DNA of 64,000 nucleotides from DASWOJ01 sp964242325 (GCA_964242325.1 CAXTCI010000002.1:7694-71693); one strand, 5' to 3'. Counted from the first letter of the stretch, positions 26,554-35,489 are shown. The notes: generated by a model from the letters alone, not told the origin. Made by a program: numbers and translations.

Positions 26554-29001
26554 ATGACCGAACAGAAGCTCGACCTCGACGAGGGCCGCCAGGACCCTTA
26601 CACCGGCCCCTCTGGTGGCTATGGTTCGTTGAAATCCGTCACCGAGATCCTGGTGCGCGAGCGAATTCCGGTCAAGGGCGCCCGTGCTCTGGTGCACCAG
26701 AACAAGCCCAAAGGCTTCATGTGCGTGTCTTGCGCCTGGGCCAAGCCGGCCAAGCCTCACCCTGCCGAGTTTTGCGAGAACGGCGCCAAGGCCACAGCCT
26801 GGGAGATCACCGATAAGGCGGTGGACCAAAAGTTCTTCGCTAAGCATACGCTGACGGAGCTGGAAACCTGGCGCGACTACGACCTGGAGGAGGCTGGGCG
26901 CCTTACTCATCCTATGCGCTGGGACCCTGACAGCGACCGCTATATGCCGGTGTCATGGGAGATCGCCTTCCAGGAAATCGCCCGCGAACTGCAGGCAGTC
27001 CGTCCGGAGGAGACGGTGTTCTACACCAGTGGGCGCGCGTCGCTGGAAACTAGCTACATGTATCAGCTTTTTGCCCGCATGTACGGCAGCAACCACCTGC
27101 CCGACTGCAGCAACATGTGCCATGAAAGCAGCTCAGTCGCGTTGCCCGCCAGCATCGGCGCCGCGGTCGGCACGGCGATCCTGAGCGACTTCGACAACTG
27201 CGACCTGATCTTCTACATTGCCCAGAACGTCGCGACCTCCAGCCCGCGCATGCTGCACCAATTGCAGGAGGCGGTGCAGCGCGGCGTGAAGATCATCACC
27301 ATCAACCCGCTGCGCGAACGCGGGCTGGAGCGCTTCACCAACCCGCAAGCGCCGGACGAGATGGCGACTGGGGCGGAAACCATCATCTCGTCCCAGTATA
27401 TGCAGGTGAAGAACGGCGGCGACATCGCCGCGCTATTCGGCATCTGCAAGGCCGTTATCGCCATGGACGACGCCGTTCATGCCGGGCCAAGCCTGGTCGT
27501 CGGCGAGGATGGCACTGCATCGCCGGATGACAGCCCCAGCGGCGTGGTGTTCGCCGCCGCGATGGCCGCCGCAGACAACAAGCGCGTCCTGGATTGGGAG
27601 TTCATCCACGAGCACACCGCAGGGTTCGAGGAGTTCGCCGCCGCTGCCCGCGGCCATGACTGGGCGGAGCTGGAGCGGGTGTCCGGCCTGACCCGCGACG
27701 AGATGACCGCGGCGGCCGTGGCCTATGTGAAGTCCAGCGCCACCCTGGGCGTTTACGGTATGGGCCTGACGCAGCACGCGATGGGCGTGGAAAACGTCCA
27801 CATGGTGACGAACCTGCTGCTGCTGCGCGGCAATATCGGCAAGCCCGGCGGCAACGTCTGCCCCGTCCGCGGCCATTCCAACGTGCAGGGCCAGCGCACC
27901 GTCGGGATTACCGAAAAACCCGAGCTGGTGCCATTGGACCAGTTGGAAAAGCTATATGGCTTCAAGGCGCCGCGCTGGACCGGCCACAGCACCGTGGACG
28001 CCTGCAAAGCCATTGGGGACGGGGAGGTGCGGACCTTCATCGGCCTGGGCGGCAATTTCCTGCGCGCCATTCCGGAGACCGCGGCGATGGAGGCCGCCTG
28101 GCGTCGCCTGCGCTTGACGGTGCAGATCGCCACCAAGCTGAACCGCAACCACGTCGTGCACGGGGAGATCGCTTACCTGTTGCCTTGCCTTGGCCGGATC
28201 GAGAAGGACGTGCAGGCGACGGGGCCGCAGGCTTGCAGCATGGAAAGCTCGGTCGCCCACTTCCACGGTAGCCACGGCTTGGTGGAGCCGGTCAGCAAAG
28301 ACGTGCGCTCCGAGGCCTGGATCGTCGCGGGGATGGCGAAGGAGACGCTGCCGCCCAACCCCAACGTGCCCTGGGACGACTGGGTCGGCGACTACGCCAA
28401 CGTGCGCGACGCCATTGAGGCGACGTATCCCGAAACCTTCAAGCGTTTCAATGAGCGTTTCCTGCAACCTGGCGGTTTTGCCCGGCCGTTGCCGGCGCGG
28501 GAGCGCAAGTGGGTTACGCGCTCCGGCAAGGCGAACTTCATTACGCCGGACCGGCTGTTCGCAGGGATCGAGGCGGTCGGCGACACGGCAAACGTGCTGC
28601 AACTGGCGACCCTGCGGTCCAACGACCAGTTCAACACGACGGTCTATGGCTACACCGACCGGTTCCGCGGGATAGAGGGCACCCGCCACATCATCTTCAT
28701 GAACCCGGCCGACATTGCCCGCCTGGGCCTGGCTGGCGGAGACGCCGTGGATCTGACGCCGGCGATCGCGGACGACGGACACGAGCGCGTGGTGCGCGGC
28801 TTGCAGGTGGTGCCATACAACATTCCAGAGGGCTGCGCCGGAGCTTACTTCCCAGAGTGTAACCCGCTGTTCCCGCTGTGGCACCATGACAAGCAGAGCA
28901 AGGTGCCGGGCTACAAGGCGTTGCCGGTGCGGGTGGTGCGCTCGGCAACGGGGCGGGTGCCGACGCGGGATCATGACGGGCTGCAGGCGGCGGCGGAGTA
29001 G
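26554..29001 (+). CDS. Molybdopterin oxidoreductase, FdhF/YdeP family
   Basis: An 815-residue cytoplasmic molybdenum enzyme homolog related to formate dehydrogenase alpha. The N-terminal CVSCAWAKPAKPHPAEFCENG (about 52-72) is the YdeP-type cysteine cluster. MPVSWEIAFQEIARELQ, FYTSGRASLETSYMYQLFAR and SNMCHESSSVAL follow the FdhF pattern. NPAD and LQVVPYNIPEGCAGAYFPE belong to the C-terminal molydopterin-binding domain. There is no twin-arginine signal. E. coli YdeP is linked to acid resistance, but the reaction of the family is undefined. An Arg-Arg-free N-terminus and lack of subunit genes suggest it acts alone. Confidence 0.9.
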   Translation: MTEQKLDLDEGRQDPYTGPSGGYGSLKSVTEILVRERIPVKGARALVHQNKPKGFMCVSCAWAKPAKPHPAEFCENGAKATAWEITDKAVDQKFFAKHTLTELETWRDYDLEEAGRLTHPMRWDPDSDRYMPVSWEIAFQEIARELQAVRPEETVFYTSGRASLETSYMYQLFARMYGSNHLPDCSNMCHESSSVALPASIGAAVGTAILSDFDNCDLIFYIAQNVATSSPRMLHQLQEAVQRGVKIITINPLRERGLERFTNPQAPDEMATGAETIISSQYMQVKNGGDIAALFGICKAVIAMDDAVHAGPSLVVGEDGTASPDDSPSGVVFAAAMAAADNKRVLDWEFIHEHTAGFEEFAAAARGHDWAELERVSGLTRDEMTAAAVAYVKSSATLGVYGMGLTQHAMGVENVHMVTNLLLLRGNIGKPGGNVCPVRGHSNVQGQRTVGITEKPELVPLDQLEKLYGFKAPRWTGHSTVDACKAIGDGEVRTFIGLGGNFLRAIPETAAMEAAWRRLRLTVQIATKLNRNHVVHGEIAYLLPCLGRIEKDVQATGPQACSMESSVAHFHGSHGLVEPVSKDVRSEAWIVAGMAKETLPPNPNVPWDDWVGDYANVRDAIEATYPETFKRFNERFLQPGGFARPLPARERKWVTRSGKANFITPDRLFAGIEAVGDTANVLQLATLRSNDQFNTTVYGYTDRFRGIEGTRHIIFMNPADIARLGLAGGDAVDLTPAIADDGHERVVRGLQVVPYNIPEGCAGAYFPECNPLFPLWHHDKQSKVPGYKALPVRVVRSATGRVPTRDHDGLQAAAE

Positions 29002-29353
29002 GGCGGAACTCCGCGCTCCCTCCTTGGGCCTAAGCAGGACATTCATCGCTGGCAGACGTCCTGCTGCACCGAAGGTATGACGGGCGTCGTCGTCACCCCT
29101 GTTGCTCGGTCGGATGCCATGGATCTGATCCAAGTCAGCATCGCAAGCTGCGGCTATCACCCGCCTAGGATGTAGCCGTTCACAGACCAGGCGTGCTGCG
29201 GTCCTAGGTGAGGGGTCGTGTCCTGCTGTCCACCGGACGCAGAGGAACTGCCTCGCCTACGGAACGGAGCCGCAGCCCAGATGCGTTGCTGCCCTAGGAA
29301 CCCCTGCCCCCGCCGAAGCGTCCTGCCGGGGCAGGGCCGGCAGGGGACCAAGG
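29002..29353. other. Intergenic region without recognised features
   Basis: These 352 bp between the molybdoenzyme and the DUF808 gene contain no supported gene or repeat. The promoter of the DUF808 gene should be here. Confidence 0.4.
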
Positions 29354-30304
29354 GTGAGCACAGGATTGATCGCGTTGCTGGACGACATCGCCGGGCTGGC
29401 GAAGGTCGCCGCGGCGACGCTCGATGATGCCGCAGGCCAGGCGGCGCGGGCCGGCGCCAAGGCAGCGGGGGTGGTGATAGACGACGCCGCGATGACGCCT
29501 ACCTACGTCACCGGCTTCGCTCCCAGCCGCGAATTGCCCATCGTCGGCAAGATCGCGCTGGGATCGCTGAAGAACAAGCTACTGTATCTGTTGCCGGCGG
29601 CATTGCTGCTCAGCCTCGTGGCGCCGTGGGCCATTACGCCGATGCTGATGGCCGGCGGCGTTTACCTGTGTTTCGAGGGTGCGGAGAAGATCCTGCACGC
29701 CTTGCGCCCGCATCGGGAGACCCATGCGGCAGCAACGGCGCCGGTGGACGCCAAGACGTTCGAGGACCAGAAAGTACGCAGCGCCATCCAGACCGACCTG
29801 ATCCTGTCGGCCGAGATCATGGCGATTACGCTTGGCGCCGTGCCGGAGTCCGCTTTTGCCGTGCAGGCGGCGGTGCTGGCGGTGGTGGGAACGGGGATCA
29901 CTGGGCTGGTATATGGCGGCGTGGCGCTGATCGTGAAGGCGGACGACGCCGGGCTGGCGCTGTCCCGGGTGGGATGGCCTCCTGTGCGCGCGGTGGGCCG
30001 TGCATTGGTGGTGGGAATGCCTCCTTTCCTGCATGTGCTGTCGGTGGTTGGGACGGCGGCGATGATTTGGGTCGGCGGCGGCATCCTGCTGCATGGGCTG
30101 GAGGTGCTGGGTCTGCCCGGCCCGGCCCATGCCGCGCACGCCCTGGCTGCGGCTGCTGCAGGGACGGTGCCGGCAGGGGAGGCTGTGGTCGAATGGCTGG
30201 TAGGGGCGGCGGTGTCGGGGGTGGTGGGCCTAACCGTAGGCGCTGCGGCCATCCCGTTGGCGCAACGGGTCGTTGCGCCGTTGCTGCGCCTGGTGCGACG
30301 GTAG
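29354..30304 (+). CDS. DUF808 (YedI family) inner-membrane protein
   Basis: A 316-residue protein starting at GTG with the diagnostic opening GLIALLDDIAGLAKVAAATLDD and the segment VVIDDAAMTPTYVTGFAPSRELPI. The central KNKLLYLLPAALLLS begins the membrane region. GVYLCFEGAEKILH and the later VKADDAGLALSR are also family signatures. Several hydrophobic helices follow. The family is widespread but of unknown function. Confidence 0.92.
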   Translation: MSTGLIALLDDIAGLAKVAAATLDDAAGQAARAGAKAAGVVIDDAAMTPTYVTGFAPSRELPIVGKIALGSLKNKLLYLLPAALLLSLVAPWAITPMLMAGGVYLCFEGAEKILHALRPHRETHAAATAPVDAKTFEDQKVRSAIQTDLILSAEIMAITLGAVPESAFAVQAAVLAVVGTGITGLVYGGVALIVKADDAGLALSRVGWPPVRAVGRALVVGMPPFLHVLSVVGTAAMIWVGGGILLHGLEVLGLPGPAHAAHALAAAAAGTVPAGEAVVEWLVGAAVSGVVGLTVGAAAIPLAQRVVAPLLRLVRR

Positions 30305-30471
30305 AGGCAGGTGATACCGCAATCGGCTGTTTCTTGGTGCTGAATCTGATGCGCTAAGTGTGAGGGCGTGTGGCAGTCAGTACGGCCAAGCCAGGAAATG
30401 CGGCGCTTGTTCGGTCAGCGCCCTGATGGCGGCGGAAACCACCTGGCTCAACGGCCTCTTTGACCCGACAT

Positions 30472-30527
30472 CTGGAAAGGCGGTGGTGGAGCTGAGGAGA
30501 ATCGAACCCCTGATCTCCTCGTTGCGA
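30472..30527 (-). repeat. Duplicated 3' half of tRNA-Ala(CGC), probable attachment site
   Basis: Fifty-six bases that match 32554-32609 with three mismatches. They cover the 3' half of the tRNA-Ala gene (anticodon loop to CCA) plus 12 bases beyond the tRNA end. The 5' half is absent, so this is not a functional tRNA. Same orientation as the intact gene, it forms a direct repeat 2082 bp away. This is the arrangement left when an integrative element uses the 3' end of a tRNA gene. Confidence 0.85.
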
Positions 30528-30528
30528 G

Positions 30529-30651
30529 GAATAGGTGCACGCCCTGCTGGCCCAAAGCGGATTGGTCCAGCCGGTATGAGCGATTACGACGGTGAGCGCC
30601 GCCAGGGCCGTCCAGGTATTGGACGCTCGAAAGCGTGCGGTTCGTTTGCAT
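30529..30651 (-). pseudogene. Frameshifted N-terminal fragment of an acyltransferase-3 family gene
   Basis: On the minus strand, pieces in two frames reconstruct the start of an acyltransferase-3 protein: SVQYLDG in one frame, ALAALTVVIAHTGWTNPLW in a second, then GQQGVHLF in the first again. The order matches the family pattern (YLxGLRALAALxVVxxH ... GxxGVxLFF). The fragment stops exactly where the tRNA-Ala repeat begins. It is a decayed gene cut at the junction. The assignment is from pattern recognition only. Confidence 0.45.
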
Positions 30652-31184
30652 GGCCGCATCGTCTGCCGTCCACTGCGCGTCGGCGATTCAGGGAATGTAA
30701 TGAGATGTTGTCCCGCTGCCTCTCCTCCGCCCGCATGGGTTTACGCACCGCCTAGCGCCGGACGCGGTAGGAATGCGCTGGGAGCGGACGGGGCAAGGCT
30801 GACGTTGTACCGCCGAAGCGAAGCGCCGTGCGGTGGATCAGTCCTGGCGTGGATGCTGGCCTGACAGTCATCCCGTAGGCCAAAGCCGCCGACACCAGGC
30901 CACCCGTGCTGAGGCTGGTGGCATGAAAGCAGTAGGATTTCCTCAAGCCGAACTTTGCGCCGCGGGTCATCGAGGGCGGTCAGCAACTCAATATTGAGGA
31001 CGCAGTTAACAACATACTATGGTAGTGTGACTAACCTTTACTAAGTACAATCTAGAAAAAAATCCTCTCGTTTTCGTGAGCCTTTGCTGATATATTTGCT
31101 CATATCACCGGCACAGGCCTATCTCAAGGCGTCGGTGACTGAGAGGCGCTTGCCCTCCCGCCTTATACGGCACGGAGAGCTACA

Positions 31185-31388
31185 ATGCCCGATTATCGCA
31201 TCTACCTGCTTCATGACAATGAGCACATTGCCAGCGGCGCTGGCGCGACTTGCGACGACGACCAGGACGCATGCGTGCAGGCGCAGCAAATGCTCGACGG
31301 CAGCAGCTACAACCAGGCCGAGGTCTGGATCGGCACCAGATGCGTCGGTAAGGTTGCAGCAGCGTCCTTGCCCATCGGCCCTAACTAG
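31185..31388 (+). CDS. Small hypothetical protein in the tRNA-bounded region
   Basis: A 67-residue soluble protein, MPDYRIYLLHDNEHIASG..., with a clear GGAGAG ribosome-binding site and start. It contains three Cys (TCDDD, DACVQ, TRCVG), and the fold pattern beta (YRIYLL) - helix (ACVQAQQML) - beta (QAEVWIG) is plausible for a compact domain. It is preceded by an AT-rich upstream region (31000-31110) that also holds a perfect palindrome CTCAATATTGAG (30987-30998). Such short YRIYLLD-type proteins are common in alphaproteobacteria but lack assigned function. Confidence 0.65.
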   Translation: MPDYRIYLLHDNEHIASGAGATCDDDQDACVQAQQMLDGSSYNQAEVWIGTRCVGKVAAASLPIGPN

Positions 31389-31466
31389 GCCTCTGGCACT
31401 CCCCCGGCTGCTCGCGATCCGGCCCAACTTGACCTTGAGAAGGTCATAAGCACGCGCCTTGAGCGG

Positions 31467-31727
31467 CTAGGTCACTGGTGAGGAGCCTTTGAGTTCCTCA
31501 TCCGGCACATACGACGCGCCAGGGCGCGCCATTGCTGCCTCCGCTAGCTCCCGGAGCAGCCGTTCAGCCACTTCTTGCGGTTCCGCATCGTTCAGCTTCG
31601 CCGATGCTTCTCCGAAGTCGGCACTGGTCAGCAGCACCGTATCCCCCTCGACGTCATAATTTCCCATAACCGAGGTGCCGCGAACTTTGATGCGGACGTC
31701 GGTTTCAAGACCGCCAGAGGTGCCCAT
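31467..31727 (-). CDS. Small hypothetical protein in the tRNA-bounded region
   Basis: An 86-residue soluble acidic protein. The AAGGAG site before its ATG and an 18-base palindrome 26 bases further upstream support a real, regulated gene. The sequence has a beta-rich start (TDVRIKVRGTSVMGNYDVEGDTVLLT) and a helical Glu/Ala-rich end (PQEVAERLLRELAEAAMA). It does not look like an integrase, excisionase or known phage repressor. It converges with the gene at 31185. Confidence 0.65.
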   Translation of the reverse strand: MGTSGGLETDVRIKVRGTSVMGNYDVEGDTVLLTSADFGEASAKLNDAEPQEVAERLLRELAEAAMARPGASYVPDEELKGSSPVT

Positions 31728-32565
31728 GGTGCCTGCTCCTTGCTATCGAGTATTGTGAACTCGTTCACAAAACCCGATAAAACACAGTTCGGTGTTTCAT
31801 TGTTGCCATAATCCCGTCCTCGACTCCTGGCGCTTGCCGGGCTGCTCGTGGTCCAGCCCCTGCCGCGCCCGGTCCGCCTCTCGCGCCTGGTGCCGGCGTC
31901 CTCCACCCGGTTCCCGCGCCATCCTGCCTCACAACATAGGCCTTGCCGGACGCGGCGGGCAGCTTCCTAGGCAGCCTGATTCGGGGTCTGCGCCGTCCGG
32001 CTGGCACTCTGCCGCGCCGCGTCGCATGCGGCCCACATGACGATGGCTGCGGCTTGGTGCTGCTTCAACCCTCGCGGCTTATCCCGCGCGTGCCGGTCAG
32101 GACGTTGGGGGCCGAAGCGGCGGAGGTCTGAGTTAACACTCCATATCCCAATCAGACGTTTCCTGCCGTGCCTACTCCAGATGTCGGTGCCATAGTTAAT
32201 GTCGACCCAGCGTCCATGTTGTGGTTCATGCTACCCTGGCGTCTGACCTCTGGGAGGTGGCGCCAGGACCAATCCCCGCCCTATGAGGGTGGCCTGTTAT
32301 AGGACAGGGAGTGCTACCCGGGCACTGTTCCCATCTCCAATCGCGCCTTCCTCGACAACGAAGCCGAGGGCTGGCGATGGCGCGCCATCCGGGTTTGGGG
32401 GCGGAGGTTGCACGTTTGAGCAGGGTCAGAGGGTGTTGCTGGCCATTCTGGCTGGGTTCTGCAAAACCGTGCGCCGCTAAGGAACGTCATCCCATGGGGT
32501 GCGCTGACGTTTTCGGATAGTTGCGTATACGATCCAGGCTAGCTGTTAACCCACTGGAAAGGCGG
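31728..32565. other. Gene-poor stretch inside the tRNA-bounded region
   Basis: Apart from the operator-like palindrome at 31753-31770 I see no supported gene in these 838 bp. Several short frames lack ribosome-binding sites and family similarity. No integrase or transposase is recognisable. Confidence 0.5.
31753..31770. promoter_or_regulatory. Operator-like palindrome upstream of the 86-residue gene
   Basis: TTGTGAACTCGTTCACAA has perfect eight-base arms with a two-base centre. It lies 26 bases upstream of the ATG at 31727, where a promoter would be expected. The GAAC/GTTC half-sites recall LexA boxes, but the two-base spacing does not fit either the alphaproteobacterial or Bacillus LexA spacing. 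A dimeric repressor site is likely; the regulator is unknown. Confidence 0.6.
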
Positions 32566-32641
32566 TGGTGGAGCTGAGGGGAATCGAACCCCTGACCTCC
32601 TCATTGCGAACGAGGCGCTCTCCCAACTGAGCTACAGCCCC
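32566..32641 (-). tRNA. tRNA-Ala (anticodon CGC)
   Basis: A 76-base gene with a full cloverleaf. The acceptor stem is GGGGCTG/CAGCTCC (one G-T pair), with discriminator A and encoded CCA. The D-arm is GCTCAGTTGGGAGAGC. The anticodon stem is CCTCG/TGAGG with loop TTCGCAA (anticodon at 32606-32608). The T-arm is CAGGGGTTCGATTCCCCTC-like. Its 3' half is duplicated at 30472-30527. Confidence 0.97.
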
Positions 32642-32776
32642 GCCGTTCCAGGCGGCGGAACATGACGTCGGCGGCGCCCCAAGTCAAGGTGCGGCCGCCC
32701 GGTTGCACCACAAGGGACGCATCGGTAGGGTCCGCCGCGTCCGGCCCTCCGGACACCCTCCAGGAGGCCGCCCAAC

Positions 32777-33091
32777 GTGATCCCCGCCCTGTTCGAGTTG
32801 TGCTTCTACATCATCCAACTGCTCATCTGGGCGTTGATCCTCAACGCCGTGTTCAGCACCCTGGCGTCGTTCGGCGTCATAGACACCCGCAACCGCCTGG
32901 TCTGGGTCATCGGCGACTTCCTGAACCGCGTTACCGAGCCGATGCTGCGGCCGATCCGCGGCGTGCTGCCGAATTTCGGCAACATAGACCTCAGCCCGCT
33001 CGTGGCCATCCTGCTGCTGCAGTTCGTCGCCACCCCGGCGCTGCGCACCCTCGCCCGAGGCGTCATCTCCGGCTACTGGTCGCTGATGTAG
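32777..33091 (+). CDS. YggT-family membrane protein
   Basis: A 104-residue inner-membrane protein starting at GTG with an AGGAG site. Two hydrophobic segments surround the diagnostic motif FLNRVTEPMLRPIRGVLPNFGNIDLSPL (about 53-80, family pattern TEPxLRPIRxxxP...DlSPl). YggT/YlmG proteins are implicated in membrane organisation, cell division or osmotic response, without a defined biochemical role. folD follows after two bases, so the two are co-transcribed. Confidence 0.93.
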   Translation: MIPALFELCFYIIQLLIWALILNAVFSTLASFGVIDTRNRLVWVIGDFLNRVTEPMLRPIRGVLPNFGNIDLSPLVAILLLQFVATPALRTLARGVISGYWSLM

Positions 33092-33093
33092 TC

Positions 33094-33936
33094 ATGCCGG
33101 CCCGCATCATTGACGGCAAGGCCGTAGCCGCCACGCTGCGCGCCGAGGTTGCTGCACGCGCCGCCGCCCTGCCCTATCGCCCCGGCCTCGTCGTCGTGCT
33201 CGTCGGCGACAACCCGGCCAGCACCGTTTACGTTCGCAACAAGGATCGTGCGGCGCAGCAGGCCGGCATCGCCGCCCGCACCATCCGCCTGCCGGCGTCC
33301 GTTGCCGCGGCGGAGCTGATGGAGGTGATCGCCGGGCTGAACGCGGACGACGCAGTGGACGGCATCCTGGTGCAGCTTCCGCTGCCCGAGGCCATCCCGC
33401 CCCGCCCGGTGCTGGAGGCGATTGACCCGGCCAAGGACGTGGACGGCTTCCATCCCATCAACGTCGGCCGGCTGCAGGACGGGCTGCCGGTGCTGGCGCC
33501 TTGTACACCGTCAGGCGTCATGCGCCTGCTGGAGTCGCACCGCATACCGTTGCGCGGGGCGCGGGCCGTGGTGCTGGGACGCTCCGCCATCGTCGGCAAG
33601 CCGATGGCGCTGCTGCTGCTGGCCGCCGACGCCACGGTGACGGTCGCGCACTCACGCACGCAGGACTTGGCGGAGGAGTGCCGCCGGGCCGACGTGCTGG
33701 TGGCCGCCGTGGGCCGTCCGGAGTTGGTGCGCGGCGATTGGATCAAGCCTGGCGCCACCGTGATTGACGTGGGCGTCAACCGCTTGGCCGATGGGCGCCT
33801 GGCCGGCGACTGCGCCTTTGACGAGTGCGCGGCAGTGGCCGGCGCCATTACCCCCGTGCCCGGCGGGGTCGGTCCGATGACCATCGCCTGCCTGCTGGAC
33901 AACACGGTGCGGGCGGCGGTGACGCGGCGGGGCTGA
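33094..33936 (+). CDS. folD: Bifunctional methylenetetrahydrofolate dehydrogenase/cyclohydrolase FolD
   Basis: A 280-residue enzyme interconverting 5,10-methylene-THF and 10-formyl-THF with NADP. Conserved elements are PASTVYVRNKDRAA (catalytic Tyr and Lys), DGILVQLPLP, PCTPSGVMRLL, the cofactor site GRSAIVGKPMALLLL and the C-terminal PVPGGVGPMTIACLL. The start at 33094, two bases after the YggT stop, fits the known N-terminus; the frame is open upstream through the YggT gene in another reading. Confidence 0.97.
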   Translation: MPARIIDGKAVAATLRAEVAARAAALPYRPGLVVVLVGDNPASTVYVRNKDRAAQQAGIAARTIRLPASVAAAELMEVIAGLNADDAVDGILVQLPLPEAIPPRPVLEAIDPAKDVDGFHPINVGRLQDGLPVLAPCTPSGVMRLLESHRIPLRGARAVVLGRSAIVGKPMALLLLAADATVTVAHSRTQDLAEECRRADVLVAAVGRPELVRGDWIKPGATVIDVGVNRLADGRLAGDCAFDECAAVAGAITPVPGGVGPMTIACLLDNTVRAAVTRRG

Positions 33937-33952
33937 TAGGTGCTTGCTTGAT

Positions 33953-34030
33953 GTAGGGTGGGTGCGGCGCAGCGCCTTCCTTGGGCTGGTCCTGCGTTGC
34001 GGCGGGAGGCGCTACGCTTTCCCGCCCTAC
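33953..34030. terminator. Large imperfect hairpin between convergent genes
   Basis: GTAGGGTGGG at 33953 and its near-complement CCCGCCCTAC at 34021-34030 enclose further complementary GC-rich sequence (GCGCAGCGCC and GGCGCTACGC). It lies between the convergent folD and amine oxidase genes and reaches the amine oxidase stop codon. It could act as a bidirectional terminator, or be another short palindromic repeat. Confidence 0.55.
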
Positions 34031-35304
34031 TTCGTCTTTTCCAGATTTGTGGCGTTGCCCTCTACTCTGCTGAGTAGTCGCGCTGCCGCATCCCGTCCAC
34101 TCAGCCATGCCCCGCCTACCGTGCCAGCCAGCCCATCCGTCCGCGTGGCTTCCCCAGCGAACAGCAGCCGCTCCCCGGAGAACGCATCGGCCAGCGCCGC
34201 CCGTGCCCCGGCATGGCCTGGCCGAGCATAGGAGTAGGCGCCGAGGAACCGCGGGTCAGTGGCCCACGCCGTGACAACTGCCCGCGGGCCCAGCCGCACC
34301 GGCCCCAGCATCGCCCGCAACTGCTCCCGCGCGAACGCCTCTGCCGCCGCATCGTCGCCTGCCACCGCCCAGGCCGCCCGGCCGCCCATGTAGCCGGCCA
34401 GGTATCCGCGCCCCAGCGGCCAGGCGTTGAAGGTCATTCCCGCTTCGCCGGCTGCCACCTGCCGGGCCAGGGTTGAGTTGTCCGCAATGCCGAACCGGCC
34501 GCCATCCAAGGCCGGCAGCGCCACCTTGGTCGCCAGTCCCATTGGAAGCCGGTCCACCGCCGCCTGCACCACGCCCGGCAAGGGCGGGTCGAAGCGGATT
34601 GCTCCAGCCGCCAGCACCCCGGTCGAAACCGTCAAGACGCACGCCGCCGCACGCACCGTCCCGCGCGGCGTGTCCACCCGCACGCCCGGCCCATCCCAGG
34701 CGATGCGAGTCGCCGGAGTATCCAGCCAGGCCGGCATCGCCAGGCGGCGCGCGACGAAGTTGCCCAGTCCGCCCGGCGGCAGCAGGTTCGGCGGCGGCAA
34801 TAGGTTGCGGTGCCAGTCCTCCGCACTCAGGTCATCCGCGTCCGCGGCGGCGATGATTGCCCCTTCCCACAGCGCGATTGTGGGCGCCCAGGGTCCCGGC
34901 ACCGACGCCATCAGCGCCGCCAGGCTGGTGTCGGCAGCTCCGGGCTTCAGGCGTTCAACTGCGTCCCAGCAGGCTTCGTACTCCGCCTGCTCCGCCGCAG
35001 TCGCCTCGCGCCCGGCGACGAACAGCCGCTCGGTCCTCAGCGCATCGGAGTTGACCAGCCCGTCCTCCGGCGTCGCGAGCGCGACCAGCGGGTTGCTGTT
35101 CGCCGCGTGCAGCCAGGCGGCGCCGAGGTCCAGCACTTCCCCGTCCAGCGCATCCGGGCGGACGGTGCGGGCACGGCCGCCGATACAGGAGCCAGCCTCC
35201 AACAGCGTCACAGTCACGCCCTGCGCCCGCAAGTGCGCCGCGGCTGACAGCCCGGCGGCGCCGGCGCCTACCACGACGACCCCGTCATCCAGCGTGTTCG
35301 TCAT
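34027..35304 (-). CDS. Flavin monoamine oxidase family protein
   Basis: A 425-residue FAD-dependent amine oxidase. The N-terminus VVVVGAGAAGLSAAAHLRAQG (about 9-29) is the dinucleotide site, followed by EAGSCIGGRARTV (GGR motif). The C-terminal FAD segment is LLFAGEATRTDGLAGTVGGAWLSG. There is no signal peptide. The family oxidises primary or secondary amines, including polyamines and amino acids; the substrate is unresolved. It is divergent from the dehalogenase-like gene with 185 bp between. Confidence 0.9.
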   Translation of the reverse strand: MTNTLDDGVVVVGAGAAGLSAAAHLRAQGVTVTLLEAGSCIGGRARTVRPDALDGEVLDLGAAWLHAANSNPLVALATPEDGLVNSDALRTERLFVAGREATAAEQAEYEACWDAVERLKPGAADTSLAALMASVPGPWAPTIALWEGAIIAAADADDLSAEDWHRNLLPPPNLLPPGGLGNFVARRLAMPAWLDTPATRIAWDGPGVRVDTPRGTVRAAACVLTVSTGVLAAGAIRFDPPLPGVVQAAVDRLPMGLATKVALPALDGGRFGIADNSTLARQVAAGEAGMTFNAWPLGRGYLAGYMGGRAAWAVAGDDAAAEAFAREQLRAMLGPVRLGPRAVVTAWATDPRFLGAYSYARPGHAGARAALADAFSGERLLFAGEATRTDGLAGTVGGAWLSGRDAAARLLSRVEGNATNLEKTK

Positions 35305-35489
35305 GCAATCAAGGCTTCAGCAGCTCCGTCTTGCACCCGTCCTCCTTCGTCTCCAGTCTGGCGCCTCCGGCCGGCCCACGCCGGTACGATCCAGTGCCGC
35401 GTTCAGGGCAACGGCGCTGCCTTACTCCCGCCACCCCTGTCTGCCAACCTGCCCAGGAGTCGTGCGTTGAGCGGGCTATGGGGGCTGCC

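Noticed and set aside
30472..30527. A second tRNA-Ala gene
   Set aside because: Only the 3' half is present; acceptor 5' strand and D-arm are missing, so no cloverleaf can form.
31753..31770. LexA box
   Set aside because: The half-sites GAAC and GTTC fit, but the spacing of two bases fits neither the direct-repeat/N7 sites of alphaproteobacteria nor the N4 sites of Gram-positives.
31628..32040. Short frames between the 86-residue gene and the tRNA
   Set aside because: Arg/Pro/Gly-rich shadow-like translations without starts supported by ribosome-binding sites.
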